Source: Thermosporothrix hazakensis (GTDB lineage Bacteria; Chloroflexota; Ktedonobacteria; Ktedonobacterales; Ktedonobacteraceae). From it: a DNA stretch of 50,651 bases. Below, piece by piece: positions 18,067 through 27,053 of the stretch. The position numbers and the translations under genes were made by a program. Numbering within the stretch: the first letter of the stretch is position 1; each line of letters opens with the position of its first letter. The stretch is from the NCBI RefSeq assembly GCF_003253565.1, contig NZ_QKUF01000037.1:1-50651 (forward strand). The letters run 5' to 3'. Under the pieces are notes generated by a model. It was not told the origin of the DNA, searched no databases, and saw only the letters and a program-made list of their open reading frames with translations.

Positions 18067-18118
18067 ACCGTTGCAAGTTGAGGCGGGAAAGGAATAAAAC
18101 CTGAACGTCACTTCCCCT

Positions 18119-19423
18119 TTATGCCTCAAATGGCTGGAGATACTCGCGCTGTGCACTCCACATCTCGTCAAACAGGGCGCTGATCTCTGCCGGAGAGCAG
18201 ACCGCCGCCGTCAACGGATCAAGCATCAACGCGTAACGAGCCGCCTCTTTGTTTCGGTTCAGCAGTGCATCGGCCATCAGCGTGTGCACGGCCATATGGC
18301 TGCGGTTTAACGCGGCAAGCTGCTCGGGGAGCGGCCCGAAATGACAGGGCTGGATACCATTGCGATCGATCAGACAGGCCACTTCAACACAGCCATCCGG
18401 GAGATTGTCAATCAATCCGTGATTGCGCACATTGCCATAGATCACGGTTGGCTTGTTCTTCACCACGCCTTCAATAATGGCAGATGCGTATTCATGGCTG
18501 CGCTTGAACGGAATCTCTTTCTTGCCCTCAAGCATCTCGCGGATCGATTCCTCATTCTGCTTGCGCCAGGTTGGCCAGTTATTCGCATAGAAACCGGTTT
18601 CACCCAGATACCCCTTACGGCAATAGCGCTCGATCAGTTCGGGGCGCTTGCGGAAGTACGGCACATACTCGGAGAAGTGCCCGCTACTCTCGGTCACAAA
18701 CGCTCCAAAATACAGCATCATCTCAAAGCGCACCGGATCCTTCTCGTAGACTTCGGGAACCTTCGCCCGCTCACGCAGTCGGGGATACATATCTTCACCC
18801 TGATAGGACAGCTCCGTAAACCAGGCGTTATGGTTCAGACCGGCACACTTGAACTTCATCTCCTCGTACGGGATTTCCAGGTAGTCGGCAAGCTGCTTTG
18901 ACGTCCCCTGCACGCTATGGCAGAGTCCAACCGTTTGCATCGTGGTTCCCGTCAGTGCAACCAGCGTCAGAATCGACATCGGGTTCGTATAGTTGAGCAC
19001 CAGCGCATTGGGGCAAAGTTCTTCCGCGTCATGCAGGATATCAAGCCATGCCGGACCGGTTCGCAGCGCCTTGAAGATACCTCCCGGGCCGATGGTATCG
19101 CCGATACACTGATTGATGCCATATTTCATCGGGATATCAAAATCATGTCGCACATTTGCCATTCCGGCGACCTCGATGGCATTCACGATAAAATCGCTTC
19201 CGCCCATCACCGCGCGCCGATTCGTCGAGGCAGTCACGGTCCAGTTCTTCCCGCTCAAGGCAACCAGCTTGTCCGCGATCTGATGAGCCAGTTCCAGACG
19301 CTCGGCATCAATATCTACCAGCGCAAATGTGCCTTCATCCAACCCCTCAAGACACAAAATATCAGTCATAATCTGCCGGGCAAACACGGTACTCCCGGCA
19401 CCCATAATGGTCACTTTCGGCAT
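18119..19423 (-). CDS. melA: Alpha-galactosidase, glycoside hydrolase family 4
   Basis: 434 aa. GH4 enzymes use NAD+ and Mn2+ in a redox-assisted cleavage of alpha-galactosides such as melibiose. The N-terminal NAD motif is GAGSTVFARQ (8-17). The metal ligands are C168 and H169 (GLCHSVQG) and H198 (GLNHNAWF). The family block NYTNPMS (144-150) is intact. It follows a LacI regulator by 72 bases on the same strand and ends at a clear terminator. No sugar transporter is adjacent, so uptake must be provided elsewhere. The GH4 family also contains glucuronidases and glucosidases, but CHSVQG fits the galactosidase branch. Confidence 0.92.
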   Translation of the reverse strand: MPKVTIMGAGSTVFARQIMTDILCLEGLDEGTFALVDIDAERLELAHQIADKLVALSGKNWTVTASTNRRAVMGGSDFIVNAIEVAGMANVRHDFDIPMKYGINQCIGDTIGPGGIFKALRTGPAWLDILHDAEELCPNALVLNYTNPMSILTLVALTGTTMQTVGLCHSVQGTSKQLADYLEIPYEEMKFKCAGLNHNAWFTELSYQGEDMYPRLRERAKVPEVYEKDPVRFEMMLYFGAFVTESSGHFSEYVPYFRKRPELIERYCRKGYLGETGFYANNWPTWRKQNEESIREMLEGKKEIPFKRSHEYASAIIEGVVKNKPTVIYGNVRNHGLIDNLPDGCVEVACLIDRNGIQPCHFGPLPEQLAALNRSHMAVHTLMADALLNRNKEAARYALMLDPLTAAVCSPAEISALFDEMWSAQREYLQPFEA

Positions 19424-19495
19424 GGACTTTGAACCTCCTGTTCAATTGATGACCAGTTGAAATGTCATCAGGTAAGCTCCCCACTGAGCTCCTGG

Positions 19496-20536
19496 TTATA
19501 CCTGTGGGCGCACCGGTGCGGTGGAAGCGCGAACCACAAGTTGCGTCGGCACAATCAACGGCGCCACGTGCTCCTTGCCCTCAATCAGCGCCACCAGCCG
19601 TTGCACAGCCTCTTTTCCCATTCTGGCGCGATCCTGACGCACCGTGGTCAGCGGCGGCGTCATATACTGGCTGAGCACCACATCATCAAAGCCTGTCAGC
19701 GAAACATCGTCCGGCACGCGCAGACCACGCTCATGCAGCGCCCGCAAAGCGCCGAGCGCCATCAGATCGCTTCCCGCGACAAGCGCCGTCCAGTCTCTTC
19801 GCTGCTCTAACAGATGACAAACCGCCTGATACGCCTCCTCAACGTTCCAGCCAGACGAGAAAATCAGACCGGGATCAACCGCAATGCCCGCCTGGGCCAT
19901 CGCCTGCTGACCGCCGAGCAGCCGTTCCATCGCTACCATATTTCCGGCTGGACCGGGCAGAAATGCAATTCGCCGATGTCCGAGAGAAAGAAGATGCTCC
20001 GTCACCTGTCTCGCTCCATCCAGGTGATCCGAACGCACATACACGGCAGAGCTTCCCAGGCCCATCGTATCCAGAAACACGGTCGGGATTCCGGCCTGTA
20101 ACAGTGCATGAACCCGCGGGTCCTCAACCCCTACAGCCAGCATGACTGCCCCGGCAACCCGCCTTATACGCAGGCTCCGAATATAATTCTCTGGATACGT
20201 TCCTTTTGGCCGTGAAGGAAGCAGCAAATCATAGCCCTGGGCCATCGCCTCTTGCTCAATATATCTCAGCATGTCGATGTAGAAGTAATGGGCCGTCAAC
20301 CCGAGCTGTGTCAGTGAGAGCCCGTTTGACTCATCAAAGAGCCCGAGTGCGAGCGTACGGGACCGCTGCCGCACCAGACTTTGTGCCACAATATCAGGCT
20401 CATAGCCAAGCGCCTCAATAGCCTCATACACTCGCCGTCTGGCCTCCTCGCTGATCCGTGGTGAGCCATTGAGCACCCGCGAAACGGTCGCACGCGAGAC
20501 CCCGGCCAGCCGCGCTACTTCTTCACTTGTCGCCAT
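19496..20536 (-). CDS. LacI family transcriptional regulator
   Basis: 346 aa from ATG 20536, chosen because GGAGGAAGG lies 7 bases upstream and the helix-turn-helix then begins at once (ATSEEVARLAGVSRATVSRVLNGSPRIS). A longer in-frame start at 20575 would lie on the operator. The C-terminal periplasmic-binding-like domain (from about residue 60) should bind a sugar; melA downstream suggests an alpha-galactoside (inference). Two matching palindromes at 20561-20574 and 20782-20795 bracket its promoter, so autorepression by looping is likely. Confidence 0.92.
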   Translation of the reverse strand: MATSEEVARLAGVSRATVSRVLNGSPRISEEARRRVYEAIEALGYEPDIVAQSLVRQRSRTLALGLFDESNGLSLTQLGLTAHYFYIDMLRYIEQEAMAQGYDLLLPSRPKGTYPENYIRSLRIRRVAGAVMLAVGVEDPRVHALLQAGIPTVFLDTMGLGSSAVYVRSDHLDGARQVTEHLLSLGHRRIAFLPGPAGNMVAMERLLGGQQAMAQAGIAVDPGLIFSSGWNVEEAYQAVCHLLEQRRDWTALVAGSDLMALGALRALHERGLRVPDDVSLTGFDDVVLSQYMTPPLTTVRQDRARMGKEAVQRLVALIEGKEHVAPLIVPTQLVVRASTAPVRPQV

Positions 20537-20560
20537 GACACGCCTTCCTCCCTCGAACCA

Positions 20561-20574
20561 TGTACACGTGTACA
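20561..20574. promoter_or_regulatory. LacI-type operator O1
   Basis: TGTACACGTGTACA, a perfect 14-bp palindrome with the central CG typical of LacI-family sites. It sits just downstream of the lacI promoter -10 box, over the start of transcription. Confidence 0.75.
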
Positions 20575-20588
20575 CACGCTATACCGGT

Positions 20589-20617
20589 AGTATGGCATCT
20601 CTGCGCGCGAATGTCAA
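20589..20617 (-). promoter_or_regulatory. Promoter of the lacI-melA unit
   Basis: Minus strand TTGACA (20617-20612), 17-base spacer, CATACT (20594-20589). Operator O1 begins 14 bases after the -10 box. Confidence 0.6.
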
Positions 20618-20781
20618 GGTTTCTCTCAAGCAAAAATCCTGCCCGTTCGTCCCTCACCCATCTTCCTGACTCCGCTATCTCGGTACCTATCTCACCAGCT
20701 ATAGTAGAGCCTCAGAAGCCGATCCATCCCCACCCGAAGAAGTTCGGCATAGCACTGCTGAGCCCTCATCTCCCCTCTTTG

Positions 20782-20795
20782 TGTACGCGTGTACA
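20782..20795. promoter_or_regulatory. LacI-type operator O2
   Basis: TGTACGCGTGTACA, one base different from O1 and 221 bp from it centre to centre. It lies upstream of the lacI promoter, just beyond the terminator of the neighbouring OPT gene. Confidence 0.6.
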
Positions 20796-20802
20796 TACCT
20801 GT

Positions 20803-20837
20803 AAAAAAAGATCTCCCGAAAGCGCTTTCGGGAGATC
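20803..20837 (-). terminator. Rho-independent terminator of the OPT operon
   Basis: A perfect 14-bp-arm palindrome (20810-20837, GATCTCCCGAAAGC and its complement) followed on the minus strand by TTTTTTT. It lies 34 bases after the OPT stop and insulates the lacI promoter. Confidence 0.9.
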
Positions 20838-20871
20838 TCGGGAGAACTTCCAGGTAGCTGTCTGGGTGACC

Positions 20872-22494
20872 CTATTTTGTGCCCATCTTCCAGATCGAGC
20901 TAAAGAAGCTATAGAGCGCATCGCCAGCGATACAGCCAGCCGCCAGAATGCTCATCGGACCTTCCGCCTTCTTGCCATAGATCTTCAGCACAATCAAGCG
21001 AAGAACCAAACCCGCGATCACCGCCCAGCCAGCCAGCGGATTGTTAATCAGCAAGCCGGTTGCCAGCAAGATCCCGATCTGACGCCTGGGCCCACCGATC
21101 AACTGAATAATAGCGCCAGGGATCGCCCAGAGCATCAGATAAAGCGCAGTATTGCCACTGGTCAGCCCCGCTTGAATCGTCGCCACATACACCTTGTCGA
21201 CAGGCGGGATCAGGCCACCTTTAAAGTACGATGGGGACATCACGGCCACCATCACAACCGCCGCCACAAAGCCGACCAGCGTCGCCAGAAACTGCTGTCG
21301 TCGTCCCTCCAGCTCAAACGCCCGGCTCTCGTTCTCCCGCAGAATCCAGCCGGTTTTGAAGTCATAGCCCATATCCGCGAAGGCCGGACCGGTCGAGGCT
21401 GCGAAGGCCACCAGCACCGCCAGCGCGACGGGCGGAAAACCAAACAGCATACCAACCATCAACGAGATCAGCGCCACCGCAAACGCCGGAAACCAGCCCG
21501 CATGCATCGCCGACAGACCCACGATCAACTCATGTGCAAAGGCCACCAGCGCCGCAAAGACGATCCAGCCAAGCAGCATCGGCACCGACATCTGTGTATA
21601 CAGGCCGGTTCCAATCGCCAGTACAACCGCACAAACGATGAACGCAACAAAGCCCCAACTGACCGCTTTTTCCACATCCTTTGACGTGCGTGTCAGCGGG
21701 ATCCCATTCCCTTCTGTCTCCACGTCGTCTTTCTTGCGGTTCCGCACCAGGAGCCAGATCACCTGTATCAGCGCAACGATTCCGGCACCAATCATAATGC
21801 CATGCGGAATATACAGCGAATCGATGTTCATGCCGAAGAGCACTTTGTCATAGCCCTTCACAAGCAGGCCGATGCCAAACATAGCCAGCGCCCAGATATT
21901 CCCGATAAAAGCGACGCCAAAGGCCGACATTGAAACGCCAAAGAGTGACCCGACCACGCCTAGCACTGTCCCGGCGATCAGCAGCAGCCCACGCTTGCCA
22001 CCCTTATCGCCCGCAATAATCGCTTCCGCCGTCGCGACGCCCGCCGGCCAGGCGTTCGACGCGGGAAAGACCCGGGTGTCAAACATCAGGAACAGGATGA
22101 CTGCATCTATAACCATTGCAATCGTGACACCAATCAGTGTCGGCCAGACCAGGTCAGCACGCCCGAACAAATAGGGGATACCAATCGGCATCAAGAGCGC
22201 GTTTGCCGCCCCGAACGTTGCCCCTGATATCGATGTCTGCATCAGATTTTGCCGATGCACCGACCGGAACTTCGCAAAGAATTGCAGCGGGATACGCGAA
22301 ACCAGAATCGCGATCAGCGCACCAATAATCGCGGTATTCGGCGTCACGCCAAGCGTCACAATGATTTGAATACCAATAATTGCCCCGAGCAAACCCACCA
22401 CAATGTTCATAATCAGTGAGGCAGGCTCAAATAGTCTGGGATGGTGCTTTTCCTGTTGGGGAGGAACTGCCATAATACTGTCTACTCCTTTCAC
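20872..22494 (-). CDS. OPT family transporter
   Basis: 540 aa with about 14 hydrophobic segments. The length and pattern fit the bacterial oligopeptide transporter (OPT) family of proton-coupled peptide or metal-chelate importers. Recognisable blocks include NAWPAGVATAEAIIAGDKGG, FGMNIDSLYIPHGIMIGAGIV and FAASTGPAFADMGYDFKTGW. The GTG at 22494 is the longest start; ATG 22473 with AAAGGAG 11 bases upstream is more likely. It is last in the DUF1177-pucR-like-AroM operon and ends at a strong terminator. The substrate is unknown; the companions suggest a peptide or amino-acid derivative (inference). Confidence 0.88.
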   Translation of the reverse strand: MKGVDSIMAVPPQQEKHHPRLFEPASLIMNIVVGLLGAIIGIQIIVTLGVTPNTAIIGALIAILVSRIPLQFFAKFRSVHRQNLMQTSISGATFGAANALLMPIGIPYLFGRADLVWPTLIGVTIAMVIDAVILFLMFDTRVFPASNAWPAGVATAEAIIAGDKGGKRGLLLIAGTVLGVVGSLFGVSMSAFGVAFIGNIWALAMFGIGLLVKGYDKVLFGMNIDSLYIPHGIMIGAGIVALIQVIWLLVRNRKKDDVETEGNGIPLTRTSKDVEKAVSWGFVAFIVCAVVLAIGTGLYTQMSVPMLLGWIVFAALVAFAHELIVGLSAMHAGWFPAFAVALISLMVGMLFGFPPVALAVLVAFAASTGPAFADMGYDFKTGWILRENESRAFELEGRRQQFLATLVGFVAAVVMVAVMSPSYFKGGLIPPVDKVYVATIQAGLTSGNTALYLMLWAIPGAIIQLIGGPRRQIGILLATGLLINNPLAGWAVIAGLVLRLIVLKIYGKKAEGPMSILAAGCIAGDALYSFFSSIWKMGTK

Positions 22495-22567
22495 GCCACC
22501 CGACAGGTCAGATGAGGGCCGACAACAGAGGTGACGTGTATACGATCTCAGGGAAATAGTCCTCTAC

Positions 22568-23236
22568 TTACAATAATTCGGCAGCAAAGCGAGCAAGAAC
22601 AGCCCGCGAGAGGATCACCGGACATGACACCTGTTCCTGAATGCGTCGCTTCATTTCAAGCGTATACCCGATACAATCCAGCACAATTGCATCAACGCCC
22701 TGTCTCCCCAGGGCGCTCCCTGCGGCGATCACATCGTCAATTGCGGCATATGGCGAGGCAGCACGCGCATTGACGTGCTTCACCACCTGCTGCCAGCGCT
22801 TCTGCTGATAGGGGACCTGCTGCTCAGAGGGCGTCAGCACGCCGAGCGTCATGTGCGGGGTCGCGATCCCCCGCACAAAGCTATACAGGAGCTTCTCGGG
22901 CACCAGGAGCGGCACACGCGCTTCCAGTTCCGGAAACGTGCCAGTGCACAGCAGCAGAATCGTCGAGACCTGCGTTTCCAGCTCGCTGATCCGCTGGTGC
23001 ATCAAGGGCATCACGCCTTCATGCGTAATCGTCACCGACGAGCCATCAACCAGCCGCGTCACCAACACATCCTCATCTGTCGAGCGTGGAGCCAGCGCGG
23101 CAATCTCGGCGGCGCTCAGACCATCCAGCGCCCCTTTCTCCACAATCTCGCAATCGGCATCGAGCCAGTGCCGCAGTTCAGGAACAACATCGACACGGGG
23201 AGCCTGTCCTATCGTTATCGTGCCAATTTTTCTCAT
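22568..23236 (-). CDS. AroM-like protein
   Basis: 222 aa, nearly the length of E. coli AroM (225 aa), a protein of unknown function whose fold is related to Asp/Glu racemases. It begins MRKIGTITIGQAPRVDVVPEL and carries LLCTGTFPEL with a cysteine near residue 107 and VLDCIGYTLEMKRRI with another near residue 185, placed like the paired cysteines of racemase-superfamily enzymes. The start at 23236 follows AGGAGG with 7 bases between; a longer frame to 23506 has no ribosome site. It lies between the PucR regulator and the OPT gene, so it probably acts on the imported compound. Confidence 0.88.
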   Translation of the reverse strand: MRKIGTITIGQAPRVDVVPELRHWLDADCEIVEKGALDGLSAAEIAALAPRSTDEDVLVTRLVDGSSVTITHEGVMPLMHQRISELETQVSTILLLCTGTFPELEARVPLLVPEKLLYSFVRGIATPHMTLGVLTPSEQQVPYQQKRWQQVVKHVNARAASPYAAIDDVIAAGSALGRQGVDAIVLDCIGYTLEMKRRIQEQVSCPVILSRAVLARFAAELL

Positions 23237-23369
23237 GTGAGACCTCCTCACGCCTGCCTTGAGTGGCAGGACTATGCGCCCGCGCGGGTGGGGCAGAAGA
23301 CAAAATACAAGCGTCCAGGGGACAACATCGGCCCGATACAATAACCTGTGTTCAAAATATCTGATAGCG

Positions 23370-24917
23370 CTAGGGTGGCAATAGCTGCAATTTCCAGGCC
23401 CGGAAAAGCAGGTCCAGGCGCGTTCTCGTCTCCGGTTCCAGAATATCAACGTCGAGTATCTCGCGAACGCGCTCCAGGCGATAGTTGACTGAGTTCCGAT
23501 GGACAAAGAGCTCTTCCGCTACCTTACGCGTGTTCCCTCCATGCCGGATCACGGCTTCCAGGGTCTTACAGAGCTCCGTTCCGTTCCGCATATCGTAGTG
23601 ATACAGCGGTTGCAGCAACGTCGTATACAACTGTACTAACGCCGGATGCTGCCCGATACTGAGCAGCATATCCTCAATATAGACATCCCTGTAGTGAATG
23701 ATCTGACGCTCCGGCAGCACCTTCTGCCCGGCTTCAACCGCGTGCAATGCCTGCGTATAGCTGCGAGCCAGCAAGGAGAGCTGATCAACCGGGCATCCAA
23801 TCCCGAGCACAAACCGAATCCCGGGTAATTCCTGTTTGAGATACGCGTCCATCTGTTCGGCCAGACGCTTCGCCCTCTCCTGCACATCCGCCTGCGAGGC
23901 CGCCGCGAGCACCACAAAGTTTTCGCCGAGCATCGTTATCAGATGTCGCTGCCCGTTGCTTCGCCCGCCCAGGCTATCGGTCAGCGCCAGGCGAATTTGT
24001 GCCTGCAAGTCTTCCCGATACTCTTCCGGCGTGTCGGGAGCGTAGCGCGGCTGCACCACCAGCACAAACAGCGCTGCACCTCGTGGGAAGTGCAGGCGTT
24101 GTGCCCGCACATGCAGCGCTTCCTCAGGCCGCGTAACACCAGTCAGCAGCTCAAGCAGAAACTCCTCTCTGGCATGTTCCCGCCGATAGAGCGCCGCTTC
24201 CTGAATCGTAAATTCGAGCGCCAGCACCGTTAGCGCCTGCTCAAGGCACATCTGAGCGAACAGATCGTCGGGTGCGGGCTCAGCGGAAAGCGCCAGGTAA
24301 CCAGAAACCAGATTGCCGCTCCGAATGGGCCTCAGCACCGCCACCTGCTCCTCACGAAAGCCGGGCGTGGCGTTCAGCACCGTGCGATGAGTATCGAGCA
24401 CCGCCACCTCGCAATGCAGCAGATTCCCGAGCATGGTCACAATCTCGGCGCTGCGTCGATGCAGGATCAGCTTCATAAACTCGCTATTGACGTCTCGCGC
24501 CTTGCTCAACACCACAAACTGGCGGTTCAAGATCTTCTCCATGATCGAGTGCGTAATATCGATCGTCGTCAATTCTGCCGGGATATCGAGAATCGGGATA
24601 GCATACTCATCGCTTTTCTGCTGTGCCTCCTCGCTCACTCGATAGCCGAAACGCTGCTGTTTGACGCCGATCGCGGCCCCGCCAACTTTATGCATTTCGT
24701 CCAGCAGGGTGCTGAGTGCATAGGGATTGTCCAGAAAGGCGTAACCGGTCGTCAGCACCAGTTCGTGAGGGCGCAGCCAGCCGGTCAGGTCAGGGATCTC
24801 CATCACATCGACATAGCGAATCTCATTCTGTAGCCCATTCGCGCCGCTGATTACCTGCGCTCGCTGCAAAACGGGAAGCGCTAACAACTCCTCAACGGTC
24901 AGCGCTGCCTGATCCAT
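23370..24917 (-). CDS. PucR family transcriptional regulator
   Basis: 515 aa. Residues 5-125 are the PucR N-terminal ligand-sensing domain (LTVEELLALPVLQRAQVISG, then DVMEIPDLTGWLRPHELVLTTGY). The middle is a GGDEF-like, CdaR-type region, and the end is the PucR C-terminal helix-turn-helix (TLEAVIRHGGNTRKVAEELFVHRNSVNYRLERV). Known members activate purine, sugar-acid or amino-acid catabolic operons in response to substrate. It sits second in the DUF1177-AroM-OPT cluster and is its probable local activator. A partial terminator hairpin (24942-24969) lies just before it. Confidence 0.92.
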   Translation of the reverse strand: MDQAALTVEELLALPVLQRAQVISGANGLQNEIRYVDVMEIPDLTGWLRPHELVLTTGYAFLDNPYALSTLLDEMHKVGGAAIGVKQQRFGYRVSEEAQQKSDEYAIPILDIPAELTTIDITHSIMEKILNRQFVVLSKARDVNSEFMKLILHRRSAEIVTMLGNLLHCEVAVLDTHRTVLNATPGFREEQVAVLRPIRSGNLVSGYLALSAEPAPDDLFAQMCLEQALTVLALEFTIQEAALYRREHAREEFLLELLTGVTRPEEALHVRAQRLHFPRGAALFVLVVQPRYAPDTPEEYREDLQAQIRLALTDSLGGRSNGQRHLITMLGENFVVLAAASQADVQERAKRLAEQMDAYLKQELPGIRFVLGIGCPVDQLSLLARSYTQALHAVEAGQKVLPERQIIHYRDVYIEDMLLSIGQHPALVQLYTTLLQPLYHYDMRNGTELCKTLEAVIRHGGNTRKVAEELFVHRNSVNYRLERVREILDVDILEPETRTRLDLLFRAWKLQLLPP

Positions 24918-24941
24918 GCGCTTCGCCTCCTTCCCGGTATG

Positions 24942-24969
24942 AAAAGGGGGAGGGCAAGCGTGCCCTCCC
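24942..24969 (-). terminator. Hairpin between the DUF1177 and PucR genes
   Basis: Minus strand GGGAGGGCA / TGCCCTCCC stem with a 4-base loop, followed by CCTTTTC. A weak or partial terminator that could lower expression of the regulator and transporter relative to DUF1177. Confidence 0.55.
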
Positions 24970-25001
24970 GTGGATGCCAGCTACTCACTCAATGCAAGAG
25001 G

Positions 25002-25940
25002 TCAGGATTTGTTCCCCAATGTCTGAAGATGCGCCATCGAGCCATAGAGCTGCTGGAGCCGTGCAACCTCATCCGCGTCGTAGAACTGGCACTGCCCCGC
25101 CCCGAATGCCTTCGCGACCTCAACCGCGAACTTAACCGCCAGCGCAATATCTACCTCATGGCTGGCACCGGTCGCGCACCCGGGAACAGCGGTCTCAGCG
25201 GTAATGGCAATGCCGACCACTGGCGCTTTGGTCGCCACGGCAGGCTGTAAAATACTGTTGATATGATAGACACCGTTGCCATACGGCGTGATATCCTGCA
25301 TCGAGATCGCAAACGTGCGCGCGGGCCGCCCTGTACTCATTTCCAACAGGTTCACCAGATCATCACTAAATTTCAGGATATAGCCCTCTTTCACGGTAGG
25401 AGAAATAGCAATTCCACGATGGTTAAAGACGCGGTTTCCCTTCGTCGTATCGATTGACAGCACGGCATCCATCTCGTCCGTCACTTCATGGCGATTCATC
25501 GTCAGGATGTCAACCGGAGAGTCCATAAAGGCGACAGGATGATGTGGGCGCGTCGGTGCATGCGGACAAATATGTGTGGTGATGATTACATCTCCGGGCA
25601 ACACATCCCCTTTGGTCTGCATCTCAATCAGCTTGAGGGCCGAGGCCAGCGCCGCGATTGCGCCATCACCATCAGAGACCAGCCCGATACGCTCGGGACG
25701 CGCTCCAATCCCTCCGAGACGCCCGATAATGCCCAGAGTTGGCGCGTCGCCGCCACGCGATTTCCCCTTGCTGCCAGGGACCACAATCTTGATAAAGTCG
25801 GTAGAGCCCTTTTCACCCTGCACAGTGCTGACTGTCACATCCGACGCGCCATGCGCTTCGAGGAATGCTTTTACTTTCTGGCCAGAGACGGCGCTATCAT
25901 CAAGAAGTTCAAATATATCGATTGTCTGTTTCAGTGACAT
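25002..25940 (-). CDS. DUF1177 family protein
   Basis: 312 aa, full length for this uncharacterised family. Conserved-looking polar blocks are GLVSDGDGAI (about 104-113), ITTHICPHAPTRPHHPVAFM (about 139-158), MNRHEVTDEMDAVLSIDTTKGN and CATGASHEVDIALAVKF. The spaced Asp, His and Glu residues resemble a metal site of amidohydrolase or deacylase type, which is inference only. First gene of the cluster that continues with PucR, AroM-like and OPT. I would expect it to act in the cytosol on the transported molecule. The stop is 32 bases from a terminator-like hairpin. Confidence 0.87.
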   Translation of the reverse strand: MSLKQTIDIFELLDDSAVSGQKVKAFLEAHGASDVTVSTVQGEKGSTDFIKIVVPGSKGKSRGGDAPTLGIIGRLGGIGARPERIGLVSDGDGAIAALASALKLIEMQTKGDVLPGDVIITTHICPHAPTRPHHPVAFMDSPVDILTMNRHEVTDEMDAVLSIDTTKGNRVFNHRGIAISPTVKEGYILKFSDDLVNLLEMSTGRPARTFAISMQDITPYGNGVYHINSILQPAVATKAPVVGIAITAETAVPGCATGASHEVDIALAVKFAVEVAKAFGAGQCQFYDADEVARLQQLYGSMAHLQTLGNKS

Positions 25941-26335
25941 ATCTTCTCCTATCTAGAAACAAGCGGGCGCTACAGGAGATCCCTTTTCCCGGGAACAAGG
26001 CACGAAAGCGACGTGAATACGTTCTTTTGCTCCTCTAAATTTTGTATAGAATACAGTGATTTGCGTATGAGTTCTATGGCAACAGAAACAAACCTCCGCA
26101 ACCACGTTTGTGCAGCCGCACAAATTCGCCCACCCAGATGCCCTTCAGGCACACTATCCCTGTAGAACCGCTCAAAACCTCAGCGGAGCAGACTACCAGA
26201 CCCAACCCTCTAGTAATATACCGCGATTCGCCAAACGTGGCTACAGGAAACAGCATGACGCCGCCCTACATCCCGGAGAACCACGCTCCCGTGTACAGAT
26301 TACAGGGGGATACGTACTTCTCCCCAAAAGGAGGC
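25941..26335. other. Divergent intergenic region
   Basis: Separates the minus-strand DUF1177 operon from the plus-strand DUF6766 gene and must hold both promoters. I could not pick either with confidence: TATTCT- and TATACA-like boxes near 26044-26053 lack good -35 partners. Confidence 0.4.
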
Positions 26336-26343
26336 ATGACGCG

Positions 26344-27000
26344 ATGAAGCGATTTCAGCATATACTGTATAAAAATGGCCTCTCGCTGGCGATGTTTGGC
26401 TTCTTTCTCGTCTTCCTGATCGGGCAAAGTATCGCAGGCTACCAGAACTTCCTTGAAGAACAGGAAAGCCACCGTCAGCCCCCGATCAGCTACATCAGCT
26501 ACCTCTCCAGCGGCGACTTTATTGAGGCTGTCTTTGAGAACTGGGAAAGCGAATTTCTGCAACTTGGCTTCTACGTGCTCCTGACCGCTTTCCTGTATCA
26601 AAGAGGATCATCAGAATCAAAGGATCCCGATCAAGCAAACAAACAACCCGAGCCACCCGGACCTGATGCGCCCCGACCCGTACAGCGTGGCGGCATCGCC
26701 CTTTTCTTCTATCAGAACTCGCTCTCAATAGCCCTGCTTGGCCTCTTTGTCCTCTCCTTTGTGCTGCACTTGCTTGGCGGCTCAGAGGCCTACTGCCAGG
26801 ACCAGATGAACCACGGAGAGACCTGCATCCCGTTGCTCTCCTACTTCCTGACGCCGCGCTTCTGGTTCGAGTCCTTACAAAACTGGCAAAGCGAGTTTCT
26901 AGCGATGGGCGTCTTCATCATCCTCTCAATCTTTCTGCGTCAGAAGGGCTCACCTGAATCCAAGCCTGTCGCCAGCCCCAACGATGCGACTGGTGACTGA
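26344..27000 (+). CDS. DUF6766 family membrane protein with an internal duplication
   Basis: 218 aa from ATG 26344, chosen for AAGGAGG 9-10 bases upstream. The protein is two tandem copies of the same unit: NGLSLAMFGFFLVFLIGQ ... NWESEFLQLGFYVLLTAFLYQRGSSESK (residues 10-93), and NSLSIALLGLFVLSFVLH ... NWQSEFLAMGVFIILSIFLRQKGSPESK (about 123-206). They are joined by a proline-rich linker. Each unit has two helices flanking a loop, so there are four TM helices. The function of the family is unknown. The stop lies 53 bases before the next gene, so the two may be cotranscribed. Confidence 0.82.
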   Translation: MKRFQHILYKNGLSLAMFGFFLVFLIGQSIAGYQNFLEEQESHRQPPISYISYLSSGDFIEAVFENWESEFLQLGFYVLLTAFLYQRGSSESKDPDQANKQPEPPGPDAPRPVQRGGIALFFYQNSLSIALLGLFVLSFVLHLLGGSEAYCQDQMNHGETCIPLLSYFLTPRFWFESLQNWQSEFLAMGVFIILSIFLRQKGSPESKPVASPNDATGD

Positions 27001-27053
27001 CCCGCTTTTTGACTTGTCGTCAAGAAAGAGGATGCAAAAAGGAGGAAACTGCT

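Noticed and set aside
20560..21684. Long plus-strand open frame (374 codons)
   Set aside because: It starts on the LacI operator, runs antisense to the OPT transporter, and has the low-complexity His/Arg/Gln composition of a shadow frame.
23237..23369. Hairpin CCTGCC/GGCAGG (about 23253-23270) as a terminator after the PucR gene
   Set aside because: There is no T-tract and it lies just before the AroM-like ribosome site, so read-through is more likely.
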